Shown here piece by piece: positions 17,876 to 26,493 of a stretch of DNA of 64,000 nt (position 1 is its first letter; the number at the start of each line of letters is the position of its first letter). The stretch lies in the NCBI RefSeq assembly GCF_022549215.1, contig NZ_JAKZFC010000003.1, forward strand, positions 344,627 through 408,626, written 5' to 3'. The position numbers and the translations under genes were made by a program. The notes under the pieces were generated by a model. That model was not told the origin of the DNA. It searched no databases and was given only the letters and a program-made list of their open reading frames with translations. The DNA comes from Solibacillus palustris. GTDB taxonomy: Bacteria; Bacillota; Bacilli; Bacillales_A; Planococcaceae.

Positions 17876-18958
17876 TTATTTTACAAAACCAAACGATTGC
17901 CACGGCTTAATATGTTGGAGTAGAAATTTTTCCTCCTCAACTATTGTTCCAACAATAGATGCTGTCCCTTCATTCGGCATTTCTTTTAAGACAATTTGCA
18001 GCTCGCCTTTATAGCGAACATCCTCATTGTTATCGATTGTTACATCGCCCATTTGTAATGGTCGAACCGTATGCGCTGGAAAGTCTTCCTGCTTAAATTT
18101 TACACGTGATTGTGTGCTACGAATCATATATTCTGACACATCGCCACGATTAAAATGGTATTCATCAAACACAATTGTTTCCTCGATCGGTGTGATACCT
18201 GTTGCAGGTTGGACTTGCAGCTCTAGTTTTTGACGATTTAATTTACCAAGCGCTTGTAGCTCTTGCTCTGAGGCAAACATATTGCCAATAATCAAATCAT
18301 CAATTAAACCGGTATTCCACAAATCCTTTGCCTGTACCGTAATTGGTAAATGGCGGTGTTCCTCCAACGTTGGCAGGCCATGCAACGTCTCTTCCCACGG
18401 CCCAAACTTCCCGTGTTGTGAACTAATCATCGCAGCTGTTCGAATATTATGTGCTTTAAATAGTTGCGATGTTGCTAAAAAGTGCTGACGAGAAAGTGCT
18501 GTATATTTTCTTGGATAAAAATTATGACAGCCTAGTAAATTGTCTCGATTTGCTTCATAAGACAAAATTGTTTCAACATATTTCGTGCCGTTACTAATAT
18601 TCAATTCTACTTTAATATTACTCGCATCAAGAGACATAAACGCCTCTTCTTGTCCGCTAAAGCCCATATCCAGACGTAAAGCTGATACATGAAAGTGCTC
18701 TTTAAAATAACCGACATCGCGATACGTTTTTCCTAATTCCTCAAATACGGATGGCGCGATATCTGTGGAAATATCAAAGCCTAAGTTTTTTGCAAATGCA
18801 TTGACTTGCTGTAGTTTGTTCAATTCTTGTTCATTTGTTATTGACATTAAGCAGGTGAACATTCGATCAAAACCGTTTTGATGTGCAAGCTGAATGTAGT
18901 CCTGTAGCTCCTGTACTGTGCTATGCTGTGGATAAACAGCAATTCCAAGTCTTCTCAT
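17876..18958 (-). CDS. DUF871 protein, MupG-like 6-phospho-glycosidase
   Basis: 360 residues of the DUF871 family. S. aureus MupG of this family splits MurNAc-6-phosphate-GlcNAc inside the cell. The sequence has an N-terminal TIM-barrel-like part ('LGIAVYPQHST', 'DISTDIAPSVFEELG', 'LRLDMGF', 'VELNISNGTKYV', 'GCHNFYPRKYTAL') and a C-terminal beta domain starting near residue 240. I cannot assign catalytic residues from sequence alone. ATG 18958 is six bases after GGAGGG. It is the last gene of EIIB-EIIA-EIIC-DUF871, 17 bp after EIIC. The partner PTS is of the lactose/chitobiose type, not the MurP type usual for MupG, and no murQ is present, so the true substrate may differ. Confidence 0.82.
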   Translation of the reverse strand: MRRLGIAVYPQHSTVQELQDYIQLAHQNGFDRMFTCLMSITNEQELNKLQQVNAFAKNLGFDISTDIAPSVFEELGKTYRDVGYFKEHFHVSALRLDMGFSGQEEAFMSLDASNIKVELNISNGTKYVETILSYEANRDNLLGCHNFYPRKYTALSRQHFLATSQLFKAHNIRTAAMISSQHGKFGPWEETLHGLPTLEEHRHLPITVQAKDLWNTGLIDDLIIGNMFASEQELQALGKLNRQKLELQVQPATGITPIEETIVFDEYHFNRGDVSEYMIRSTQSRVKFKQEDFPAHTVRPLQMGDVTIDNNEDVRYKGELQIVLKEMPNEGTASIVGTIVEEEKFLLQHIKPWQSFGFVK

Positions 18959-18975
18959 TGCAATCCCTCCGTGCA

Positions 18976-20247
18976 CTAATCCACTTTTTGCTCGCTATTT
19001 TTCACTGCCATACGATTCGCCATTGCGATAAATGGTAAATAGATTAACACGGAAATAACGATGAGCACTAAACTTAATACCGCGCCACTCCAATGCTGCG
19101 TTACTAACAAACCGTTTAAAACTGGAGGTATAGTCCAAGGCGCGACAACTGTTGCTACAGGCACTAGCCCTAATTTTGTAACGAAATAAGCAATCGATAC
19201 ATTGACCATCGGCGTTAAAATAAACGGAATAAATAAAATTGGATTTAATACAATCGGAAGTCCGAATAGTAACGGTTCATTAATATTGAAAAGACCTGGT
19301 GCTGCGGAGAGCTTTCCGACCGTACTGTATTGTTTGTTCTTTCTTGCAAATATGAATATTGCGATAATTAAGGCGATTGTCGTTCCTGAACCACCCATAT
19401 TAACGAATGCATCAAAGAATGGTTTGTTAATAATATAAGGTGCTGCTTCTCCCGCTTGTAGTGCTGTTACGTTCTTTGCAATCGCGTCTGCATTAATTGT
19501 TTGCATGAACGGGTCAATAATATTTGCACCGTGCACACCTAATGTCCATAAAAACGCTGGAATAAATGCAAGGATTAATCCTGCTGTCCAAGTATTCGTT
19601 AAGCCCATGAACGGCTCTTGCACCGCTGCATAAAATGACCCAATAATATCTGGCATTTCTAAAGTTACTGTAATAATTGTTCGAACAAGAGCAAAAATAC
19701 TAATTGTAATAATTACTGGTAATAATGATGCAAATGATTTCGATACTGCTGGTGGTACACCATCTGGCATTTTAATTAACAGTTTGCTATTTCCAGATAA
19801 CCGACAAAACAACTCAGAAGCTAGTAAAGAGATAATAATGGCAATAAATATTCCGCCTGTACCTGTTGTTAAGCCTGTTAATCCACCTTCACCGAATGTA
19901 CCAAATGTCATGTATGCGGCAAGTCCCATTACCCCTGCTGCTAAGCTATCTTTACCATACCCCTTCGCCAAATTATAAGCGATTGTAAATGCAAGTAAAA
20001 TGGACATCATTGCGAAGGTAGCGCTCCAAACATTTCCACCCCATTGCTTCCAATTGCCATCTCCAAACACGGCATTCATCATGTTTTGATACAAATCAAT
20101 TGGTAAATTATTAACTAATACTGCGAGTGAACCTGCAATTGTCAGCGGCATAATCGCGATAAAGCCATCACGGACTGCAATTAAATGACGCTGATTTCCA
20201 ATTCTTGCTGCTACTGGCACAAATTTTTCTTCTAAAAATTTGAACAT
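18976..20247 (-). CDS. PTS EIIC, lactose/cellobiose/chitobiose family
   Basis: 423-residue polytopic membrane permease (about ten membrane segments) that carries a disaccharide across the membrane while it is phosphorylated by EIIB. Family marks are 'IAVRDGFIAIMPLTIAGS' near the N-terminus, 'GVHGANIIDPFMQTI' and the substrate-site loop 'PGLFNINEPLLFGLPIV'. The start is ATG 20247 with GGGG upstream, 40 bp after EIIA. The natural sugar cannot be read from sequence; NagR-type control favours an amino-sugar disaccharide. Confidence 0.92.
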   Translation of the reverse strand: MFKFLEEKFVPVAARIGNQRHLIAVRDGFIAIMPLTIAGSLAVLVNNLPIDLYQNMMNAVFGDGNWKQWGGNVWSATFAMMSILLAFTIAYNLAKGYGKDSLAAGVMGLAAYMTFGTFGEGGLTGLTTGTGGIFIAIIISLLASELFCRLSGNSKLLIKMPDGVPPAVSKSFASLLPVIITISIFALVRTIITVTLEMPDIIGSFYAAVQEPFMGLTNTWTAGLILAFIPAFLWTLGVHGANIIDPFMQTINADAIAKNVTALQAGEAAPYIINKPFFDAFVNMGGSGTTIALIIAIFIFARKNKQYSTVGKLSAAPGLFNINEPLLFGLPIVLNPILFIPFILTPMVNVSIAYFVTKLGLVPVATVVAPWTIPPVLNGLLVTQHWSGAVLSLVLIVISVLIYLPFIAMANRMAVKNSEQKVD

Positions 20248-20287
20248 AACAACCCAACCCCTTTACTTTTATAAGATGCATCTAAAA

Positions 20288-20614
20288 CTAGATGGTATTT
20301 CCCCCTAGACGTTCGTAAAGTTCAACCATTTCAATTGCTAAATCTCTAAATGTAATCGCATTCATCAAATGGTCTTGCGCATGAATTAATAGCATTGTCA
20401 GTTCGATTTTTTCCCCACTCGCTTCTTTTGTCAGTAACCCCGTTTGCGAATGATGGGCATTGATTAGCGCTTCATTTGCCAAATTTATTTTTTCTTTTGC
20501 CTCATTAATCTTGCCTGTTTTGGCAAGCTTCAATGCTTCCATACATTCACTTTTCGTATTTCCACTATGCACAATTAACCCCATCACTGCTTGTAACATA
20601 TCGTTTTGATCCAC
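20288..20614 (-). CDS. PTS EIIA, lactose/cellobiose family
   Basis: 108-residue all-helical EIIA that passes phosphate from HPr to EIIB. The active-site His lies in 'LLIHAQDHLMNAI' (about residue 75), with the family's Asp next to it. I prefer the GTG start at 20614, eight bases after GAAGGGG; the TTG six bases upstream would overlap the site. It lies 14 bp after EIIB and 40 bp before EIIC. Confidence 0.93.
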   Translation of the reverse strand: MDQNDMLQAVMGLIVHSGNTKSECMEALKLAKTGKINEAKEKINLANEALINAHHSQTGLLTKEASGEKIELTMLLIHAQDHLMNAITFRDLAIEMVELYERLGGNTI

Positions 20615-20628
20615 GGTCAAATCCCCTT

Positions 20629-20940
20629 CTATCCAATAAGCTTTAATGCGTGATTTAATACATTGTCACCATTCATCATGCCGTAATCGACCATCGCAAT
20701 TGTATCAATCGGAATGTTGTGGTCCCTATACTTCTCTTCAAATGTAGATTTTAAATAACGAACTTGAGGACCTAGCAATAATACGTGTACATCCTCATTT
20801 GCTAAAACTTTATCTACTTCATTTTCAGCAACTGCAAAAATATGTGCATCCACATTTTTCTCCTGTGCTACTTTTTGCATTTTTGAAACAAGTAAACTAG
20901 TACTCATACCAGCTACACAAACTAACATAATATTCTTCAT
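20629..20940 (-). CDS. PTS EIIB, lactose/cellobiose family
   Basis: 103-residue cytosolic EIIB with phospho-cysteine at residue 8 in 'VCVAGMSTSLLV', the P-loop typical of cellobiose/chitobiose EIIB. It is the first gene of the operon; ATG 20940 follows GGGGTG. A cre site and NagR-type operators lie just upstream, so it should be induced by amino-sugar phosphates and repressed by preferred sugars. Confidence 0.94.
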   Translation of the reverse strand: MKNIMLVCVAGMSTSLLVSKMQKVAQEKNVDAHIFAVAENEVDKVLANEDVHVLLLGPQVRYLKSTFEEKYRDHNIPIDTIAMVDYGMMNGDNVLNHALKLIG

Positions 20941-20983
20941 TTAGCACACCCCTATTTTAATTATTGTTCTCTGATTTCGACTC

Positions 20984-20999
20984 ATGAAATCGCTTTCTT
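20984..20999 (-). promoter_or_regulatory. cre site (CcpA) of the PTS/DUF871 operon
   Basis: AAGAAAGCGATTTCAT on the minus strand matches WTGNAARCGNWWNCAW at 15 of 16 positions. It lies near the expected transcription start, a position typical of repression by CcpA. Confidence 0.75.
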
Positions 21000-21005
21000 A
21001 AAAAG

Positions 21006-21034
21006 AGAATAGCATCTGTCGGTCTATACCACAA
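21006..21034 (-). promoter_or_regulatory. SigA promoter of the PTS/DUF871 operon
   Basis: TTGTGG (21034-21029), 17-bp spacer, TATTCT (21011-21006) on the minus strand, about 65 bp before the EIIB start. The spacer overlaps a NagR-type operator. Confidence 0.6.
21018..21033. promoter_or_regulatory. NagR/YvoA-type operator (dre) overlapping the PTS promoter
   Basis: Core GGTCTATACC on the + strand (GGTATAGACC on the other), the core of the B. subtilis NagR site ATTGGTATAGACAACT. It lies between the -35 and -10 boxes, where a repressor would block polymerase. Confidence 0.68.
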
Positions 21035-21079
21035 TATAATTTTTACATTGCTTTCATTAATTACCATTAAATTAAAATG

Positions 21080-21138
21080 CCGGTCTATCGCAGTATTCCA
21101 GTGAAAATCACCTTTCCATAACAACTGGTATAGTCCAG
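21080..21138. promoter_or_regulatory. Further NagR-like half and full sites upstream
   Basis: A half-site GGTCTAT at 21082-21088 and a full palindromic variant CTGGTATAGTCCAG at 21125-21138. Together with the promoter site they are spaced about 50 bp apart and could allow cooperative binding. Confidence 0.45.
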
Positions 21139-21166
21139 AAAAATTCGCAAATTTTTTTATGAATAT

Positions 21167-22342
21167 TCAAAAATATTCATAAAAAGTTGGCACTTGATAT
21201 GGAATTGCTCTTTCCCACTGACGGATGACTTCCTCTGTACACGTAACATTTGTTAAATAGACTAAACGTTCCATCGTTATATACCCAAGTAACAATGTAG
21301 TAAGGTGATTGATGGTTAGCTCCAATATATGCTCCTTATTAACGTTTTCTTCATCGACTTTTGCAATTTTTCCGTACTTATTTATTTCATAAATCGCTTC
21401 ATTCCATTCACAAAATGGATCAGTAATTTGCACATATAAACTTGCGTCAAGCTCTCGCCAATTATATTGTTGCAAAAATATCTTCACATCAACAATTCGA
21501 GCCATGACATCCCGCGTCAGTTCACGCTTATACTGTGGTTCTTGGAATAAAAAGCCCATCTGCTCATCCAGAGAGGTCACTCCACATATTTTTTCTATAC
21601 TTGCTGCATGGGCAGTCATAAAACGCCATAAAGCTTGTTGGGCATAATAATTCTTCACAAGAAAATCTTGTACTTCAAATGTTAATTGATCGATTGTATA
21701 TCGAATATAGCCGATCACTTCTTGTAGCTCATAAACAACTGCAAAATGACTTTTAGGTTGACGTCGTTCTATTCGCTTCCACCAGGCTGCATCACGTAGC
21801 ATCGCACCATTTTTCTTCGCACATAATTCATTATGAAACTGCATTACATCACTAAAAAGCGCTGTATCTACTACAGAAAAGCTAAAACGTTTAACATCAT
21901 CTCGTTGCTTGCCAAAGTCAGGAAATGCTGTGCGTGGAACTGTATAGTGAACCTTATCAACAAAAAGTTCCCAGCCAAAATAACGATAAAAAGATACTGA
22001 AAATGGTGCTAACACGGAAACAAGCTGCCCTTGTTGACGCATGCTTTCTAATGCTTTTTGCATTAATTGTTTCATAACACCTTTATTTCGATACTCCGGA
22101 TAAGTCGCAACAAAACCAATTCCTCCCATTAGCATATTGACCCCATGGACTGTCATATTTAACGGCAGCACTAATAATTGACCAATTATTTGGTTATCTT
22201 CATATGCACCAAGCGTCTCACTATTTGCTACCCAAAATTGAAAATCTTCTTTTTTGTCGCCTTCATAAACACTTGGAAAGCTATAATCACGTAAGCGATA
22301 AATTTGTTCATAGTCGGAAGGTGGTACTTTTTTGATTTCCAA
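21167..22342 (-). CDS. GNAT acetyltransferase, Eis-like
   Basis: 391 residues with the Eis-family layout: an N-terminal GNAT domain carrying the acetyl-CoA loop motif 'VATYPEYRNKGVMKQLMQK' (about residues 78-96), a second GNAT-like fold, and a C-terminal SCP2-like domain. Eis enzymes acetylate amines such as aminoglycosides or polyamines; the substrate here is unknown. Translation appears to start with TTG at 22342, preceded by GAAGGGTG at a rather long distance. It follows ptsI by 34 bp and may be co-transcribed with ptsHI. Confidence 0.85.
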   Translation of the reverse strand: MEIKKVPPSDYEQIYRLRDYSFPSVYEGDKKEDFQFWVANSETLGAYEDNQIIGQLLVLPLNMTVHGVNMLMGGIGFVATYPEYRNKGVMKQLMQKALESMRQQGQLVSVLAPFSVSFYRYFGWELFVDKVHYTVPRTAFPDFGKQRDDVKRFSFSVVDTALFSDVMQFHNELCAKKNGAMLRDAAWWKRIERRQPKSHFAVVYELQEVIGYIRYTIDQLTFEVQDFLVKNYYAQQALWRFMTAHAASIEKICGVTSLDEQMGFLFQEPQYKRELTRDVMARIVDVKIFLQQYNWRELDASLYVQITDPFCEWNEAIYEINKYGKIAKVDEENVNKEHILELTINHLTTLLLGYITMERLVYLTNVTCTEEVIRQWERAIPYQVPTFYEYF

Positions 22343-22376
22343 TATGGTTCAACACCCTTCATTGAGAACGTGATAA

Positions 22377-24086
22377 TTATTTCAATATATCTAATACTGC
22401 TTGTTCAACTTGCTGTGCAGTAGTTAATTTTAGTAAATTTTGTACTTGCGGAACGAGCTGTTCCTTACTTAAAGTCGCAAGCTGACTACGTACCGGTAAA
22501 ATAGATGACGCGCTCATCGAAAATTCATCTAAACCAAGTGCAAGTAAAATTGGAATTGCTATTGAATCTCCTGCCATTTCACCACACATCCCTACCCATT
22601 TACCTTCGTTATGGCCAGCATCAATAATCATTTTTACTAAACGCAAAATGGCTGGATGATAAGGCTGATATAAATACGATAAATTTTCATTCATGCGATC
22701 CGCAGCTAAGGTGTATTGAATTAAATCATTTGTGCCAATTGATAAAAAATCTGCCTCTTTGGCAAATAAGTCCGCAATAATTGCAGCTGACGGAATTTCA
22801 ATCATCAGGCCAATTTCTATTTCTTCCTCTACTGGAATGCCCTCTACACGGAGCGTTTCCTTTTCCTCGAATAGCAATTCCTTAGCCTTACGAAACTCAT
22901 CTAGTGTAGCGATCATCGGAAACATAATTTTTAAACTACCAAAAACACTTGCGCGCAGTAGTGCTCGTAATTGTGTACGGAATAGCTCTTGATGATCCAA
23001 ACAAAGACGAATCGCACGATAGCCTAAAAATGGGTTCATCTCCGTTGGTAATTTCAAATAAGGCAGATTTTTATCCCCGCCAATATCAAGTGTACGAACG
23101 ACTACAGGCTTGCCATTTAACGCTTCTAGAACCTCTTTATAAGCTGTGAATTGCTCTTCCTCACTCGGTAAATCCAATCTGTCCATATAAAGAAATTCCG
23201 TTCGAAAAAGACCTATGCCCTCGCCACCAACTGCTAATACGGCTGCAACATCTTGTGGCCCGCCAATATTCCCTGCAAGCTCTACGAAATGGCCATCCTT
23301 TGATACACTTTTTAACTCCCGATATTTTTCTAATTGTTGCTTGAATAGCTTTTGCTGTTGTTCTATTTGTTTGTATTGTGCAATACGGTCATCATCTGGA
23401 TGAAGAATAATTTCTCCAGAGGAACCATCGATAATTAATACATCTCCATGCTTAATATCCAATGTGGCACTTCTAACCCCCACAATTGCTGGGATACCTA
23501 TCGTTCTTGCTAAAATAGCTGTATGTGATGTTTTTCCACCAATATCCGTAATAAATCCCTTTACATGAGTCGGATCCAACTGAGTTGTCATGGAAGGTGT
23601 TAAATCCTTCGCTACAATAATGACATCTTCTTTAATGCGACTATAATCTGGTAGCGCTATGCCTAATAAATGAGCCAATACCCGCTTTGATACATCGCGA
23701 ATATCCGCAGCACGCTCCTTCATATAGTCATTATTCAAATCTTCAAACATGTGTATGAAAAATTGTGCCGTTTCATCTAAAGCATATTCTGCATTCATAC
23801 CATCTTTAATTTTCCCTACTACCATAGTAATCAATTCAGGATCTTGTAAAACAAGTAGATGCGCACCAAAAATAGCTCCTTTGTCTTCTCCATACTTTTG
23901 CGTAGCTGCAGCTTGAATTCGTTCAATTTCAGTTTTAGCATGACTAATTGCTTCGTTGAAACGCATGATTTCTGCATCATTATTTTGATTTTGCTTTTTT
24001 GAAAAGGTTAAATCAGGCTCTACTAAACAATAAGCCTTTGCAATTGCTGCACCGTTTGAAACAGGAATCCCTCTTAACGCTAGCAT
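22377..24086 (-). CDS. ptsI: PTS enzyme I
   Basis: 569-residue phosphoenolpyruvate-protein phosphotransferase, the first step of all PTS uptake. N-terminal HPr-binding domain, phospho-His in '[13 protein letters not shown]' (about residue 190), and the PEP-binding TIM barrel with '[10 protein letters not shown]', '[11 protein letters not shown]', '[13 protein letters not shown]' and the catalytic Cys in '[10 protein letters not shown]'. Start ATG 24086 overlaps the ptsH stop by 7 bp, with GGAGAAGA as the binding site, the usual translational coupling of ptsHI. Confidence 0.97.
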   Translation of the reverse strand: MLALRGIPVSNGAAIAKAYCLVEPDLTFSKKQNQNNDAEIMRFNEAISHAKTEIERIQAAATQKYGEDKGAIFGAHLLVLQDPELITMVVGKIKDGMNAEYALDETAQFFIHMFEDLNNDYMKERAADIRDVSKRVLAHLLGIALPDYSRIKEDVIIVAKDLTPSMTTQLDPTHVKGFITDIGGKTSHTAILARTIGIPAIVGVRSATLDIKHGDVLIIDGSSGEIILHPDDDRIAQYKQIEQQQKLFKQQLEKYRELKSVSKDGHFVELAGNIGGPQDVAAVLAVGGEGIGLFRTEFLYMDRLDLPSEEEQFTAYKEVLEALNGKPVVVRTLDIGGDKNLPYLKLPTEMNPFLGYRAIRLCLDHQELFRTQLRALLRASVFGSLKIMFPMIATLDEFRKAKELLFEEKETLRVEGIPVEEEIEIGLMIEIPSAAIIADLFAKEADFLSIGTNDLIQYTLAADRMNENLSYLYQPYHPAILRLVKMIIDAGHNEGKWVGMCGEMAGDSIAIPILLALGLDEFSMSASSILPVRSQLATLSKEQLVPQVQNLLKLTTAQQVEQAVLDILK

Positions 24087-24349
24087 TCTTCTCCAATTCC
24101 TTTCGATGTAATTACATCGTCAATCACCTGTAAAGCCTCTGCCTCATCACTGCCCTGTGCTGAAATAACGATTGTACTTCCAGTAACAACCCCTTGCGCC
24201 ATAACGCCCATTATGGATTTTAAGTTTGCTGATTTTCCATTAAAGTGTAATGAAAGGTCTGCTAAAAATGGAGTTGCCGCTGATACAAGTAATGCGGCCG
24301 GTCTTGCGTGAAGCCCTTCTGGTGCAGTAATTTTAAATGTTTTTTCCAT
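24080..24349 (-). CDS. ptsH: PTS phosphocarrier protein HPr
   Basis: 89 residues. The EI-dependent phosphorylation site His15 is in '[10 protein letters not shown]' and the HPr-kinase site Ser46 in '[13 protein letters not shown]', so it can serve both sugar transport and CcpA-dependent catabolite repression (as for the cre site upstream of EIIB). The gene is preceded by GGAGGAATGAATT. It is unusual in lying directly behind a nagA-nagR pair and a remnant SIS gene. Confidence 0.97.
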   Translation of the reverse strand: MEKTFKITAPEGLHARPAALLVSAATPFLADLSLHFNGKSANLKSIMGVMAQGVVTGSTIVISAQGSDEAEALQVIDDVITSKGIGEEC

Positions 24350-24448
24350 AATTCATTCCTCCAATTAATTTAATTGCTTTTGACTCCGATTGGTCACTTA
24401 GGCTTTGCCACACGACGCTGCGCTCTTTTCCTAAATTCACCTGATCCG

Positions 24449-24582
24449 TCAGTTTTCCCCTACAAAAATCCCTCTATCTTTAATACGCCCTGCAATGATA
24501 GCTGCTACTTTTTCCAAAACATGCTGTTCTTCCTTAAAAACATTGAGATTAATTGTTGAACTTCTACTACGTAAGGTTGCAT
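24449..24582 (-). pseudogene. Remnant of a SIS-domain sugar isomerase gene
   Basis: After the nagR stop, a GGTGA site and ATG at 24582 open a frame MQPYVVEVQQLIS that runs into a stop after 25 codons. Joining the neighbouring frame after about codon 13 gives VFKEEQHVLEKVAAIIAGRI, then KDRGIF, which fits the N-terminal helix pair of SIS-domain 'sugar isomerase' proteins (start, about 27 residues, then AA-x-IA-x-x-I-x-x-x-GI). The expected following glycine-rich FG-x-GHS loop is absent. The gene is thus frameshifted and cut after about 45 codons. Such genes often accompany GntR regulators of amino-sugar operons; identity is inferred from a short stretch. Confidence 0.5.
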
Positions 24583-24586
24583 TAAC

Positions 24587-25318
24587 TCACCTTTTTATTT
24601 CACTAATAAATTTATAGCTATCTGCTCGGTACGTACTCTCTACCATTTCAAATGGGAAACCATCGCTCAAATAACTAATTCGTTTAATATTTAACACAGC
24701 CGAAGTTGGACTTATTTTTAATAGCTTACTTTCCTCCTTTGTCACAATAGAGGCCTCAATTTGCTGCACAGCATTACCTATTTTTTGTGGAAACTTTGCT
24801 TCAATCAGCTGATAAAAAGAGCCCAATATTTTTTGTTCATCTAAATTAGGTATGAGCTTAACGGGAATATAGGCTCGCTCAATCCCCATTGGTTTATCAT
24901 CGGCACTTCGTATACGCACAACATAAAAAACCTCATCCCCAGACTCCAAAAATAAATCATTTATAACATCGAGTGATGGGATTATTTTTTCAAATCGGAT
25001 GATTTTGCTACTTGGCTTCATACCACGTGCCAGCATATCCTCTGTAAAGCTCCGAAGTCCTGTAAGTGGCTGCTCTAGTTTAGGATTGGCTACATAAGTC
25101 CCTCGCCCTTTTTCACGATATAAAAGACCGTTATTTACTAAGTTTGTAATAGCCTGCCTAACAGTCATCCGGCTTACATCAAATTGAACCGAAAGCTCTC
25201 GTTCAGAAGGAATATTTTCACCAATTTTATAAATCTTTAAATAAATCTTTTGTTTAATAATTTCTTCGATTTGACCGTAAATCGGTATTCGGGAATTTTT
25301 ATCGATCTTTGTATTCAT
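24587..25318 (-). CDS. nagR: GntR/HutC-family regulator, NagR-like
   Basis: 243 residues: N-terminal winged helix of GntR type ('PSERELSVQFDVSRMTVRQAI', about residues 37-57, 'REKGRGTYVA') and a C-terminal UTRA effector domain ('LTGLRSFTEDMLARGMKPSS'). B. subtilis NagR (YvoA) of this type represses amino-sugar genes and is released by glucosamine-6-phosphate or GlcNAc-6-phosphate. It starts two bases after the nagA stop. A sequence identical to the known NagR operator precedes nagA and variants precede the PTS operon, which makes both likely targets. Confidence 0.88.
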   Translation of the reverse strand: MNTKIDKNSRIPIYGQIEEIIKQKIYLKIYKIGENIPSERELSVQFDVSRMTVRQAITNLVNNGLLYREKGRGTYVANPKLEQPLTGLRSFTEDMLARGMKPSSKIIRFEKIIPSLDVINDLFLESGDEVFYVVRIRSADDKPMGIERAYIPVKLIPNLDEQKILGSFYQLIEAKFPQKIGNAVQQIEASIVTKEESKLLKISPTSAVLNIKRISYLSDGFPFEMVESTYRADSYKFISEIKR

Positions 25319-25320
25319 CT

Positions 25321-26493
25321 TTATTCCATCTCCATGTTAGGTTTTTCATAGACAACCTTTCCTTTACGAATGGTTTTACAAACAGTTACTTCGCTGTCTA
25401 CTAATACTAAATCGGCTTCATAGCCAACAGCAATGCGTCCCTTAGTTGTTTCTTGTAGTTGCTGCGCTGCATTGGATGAGGACATGGCGACAATTTCTTC
25501 TAAACTACAATTTGTAATTGTTTTCATGTTTTTCACAGCTTGCTCCATCGTTAAGACGCTTCCTGCCAATGTCCCGTCTTCTAAGTGCGCGCCATTTTCT
25601 GTCACATACACGATTTGCCCACCCAAATCATATTCACCATAAGGCAATCCCTTGGCTCTCATAGCATCTGTTATTAATATAATTCGCTTTGCTCCCTTCA
25701 CTTTATAAGCAAGGTTCACAGCTTTTGGGTGACTGTGTATAAAATCGACAATTAATTCAACCAATATCTGATCGTCCTGTAAAGCGGCACCTACTACTCC
25801 CGGATCACGATGATGGAATGGACGCATTTGATTATATAAATGGGTTGCCTGTGTAACACCTGCTTCAACAGCTGCTTGCACTTCCTCCATGGTTGCATCC
25901 GAATGTCCTATGGAGGCAATAATATTAAGCTTGCGTAGCATAGTTACAAGTTCTAACCCATTTTCTAATTCAGGAGCGAGTGTCATTATTTTTATTACTC
26001 CATCACACAAAGTATGCCAGTGCTTTAGAAGCGAAATTGAAGGTGGTTGCATAAACTCGACTGGTTGTGCACCCGCACGTTTAACCGATACAAATGGACC
26101 TTCGACATGAGCACCTAATAACTGCGCTCCTTCAAAATGATCTTCATAGTTTTTCAAATTCACTAGAGCAGCTTCAATATTTTCAACCGATTGGGTCATT
26201 GTCGTAGCTAAAAAGCTTGTCACACCTTCTTTTACCAAATGCTTCGATATTTTTTCAATAGCTTGCTGCGAACTGTCCATTGTATCAAAGCCATTTGCTC
26301 CATGAATATGAATATCAATAAACCCTGGAAGTAAAAATAATGACTGTTGCTTACAATCTATTATCTTAGTAGCTTCTTTTTTTAGCGATTGACCAATATC
26401 TATAATTTTTCCATTTTCAATATAGATGTCACATAATTCTTTTCTTTCATCGCAATTGACAATGGTAATATTGGTAATAAGTAATGTTTCCAT
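25321..26493 (-). CDS. nagA: N-acetylglucosamine-6-phosphate deacetylase
   Basis: Removes acetate from GlcNAc-6-phosphate, giving glucosamine-6-phosphate. 390 residues, amidohydrolase barrel: metal-binding 'DIHIHGANG', Glu in 'GAHVEGPFVS', His in 'ASIGHSDAT', substrate-site 'HLYNQMRPFHHR' and catalytic Asp in 'LITDAMRAKG'. I start at ATG 26493, preceded by AAGGGGGG; the adjacent TTG is less likely. No nagB follows within the window; in many Bacilli nagA-nagB-nagR are together, so nagB must be elsewhere. Confidence 0.95.
   Translation of the reverse strand: METLLITNITIVNCDERKELCDIYIENGKIIDIGQSLKKEATKIIDCKQQSLFLLPGFIDIHIHGANGFDTMDSSQQAIEKISKHLVKEGVTSFLATTMTQSVENIEAALVNLKNYEDHFEGAQLLGAHVEGPFVSVKRAGAQPVEFMQPPSISLLKHWHTLCDGVIKIMTLAPELENGLELVTMLRKLNIIASIGHSDATMEEVQAAVEAGVTQATHLYNQMRPFHHRDPGVVGAALQDDQILVELIVDFIHSHPKAVNLAYKVKGAKRIILITDAMRAKGLPYGEYDLGGQIVYVTENGAHLEDGTLAGSVLTMEQAVKNMKTITNCSLEEIVAMSSSNAAQQLQETTKGRIAVGYEADLVLVDSEVTVCKTIRKGKVVYEKPNMEME

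Noticed and set aside
21150..21180. Terminator at the end of the GNAT gene (palindrome TATGAATATT)
   Set aside because: Palindrome is AT-only and followed by A-runs rather than T-runs on the minus strand.
24374..24559. 61-residue frame on the + strand between ptsH and nagR
   Set aside because: No binding site; the minus strand explains the sequence better as a SIS remnant.
24350..24587. NagB as identity of the remnant after nagR
   Set aside because: NagB has its first AA-x-x-IA helix about ten residues from the start, whereas here about 27 residues precede it, as in SIS proteins.
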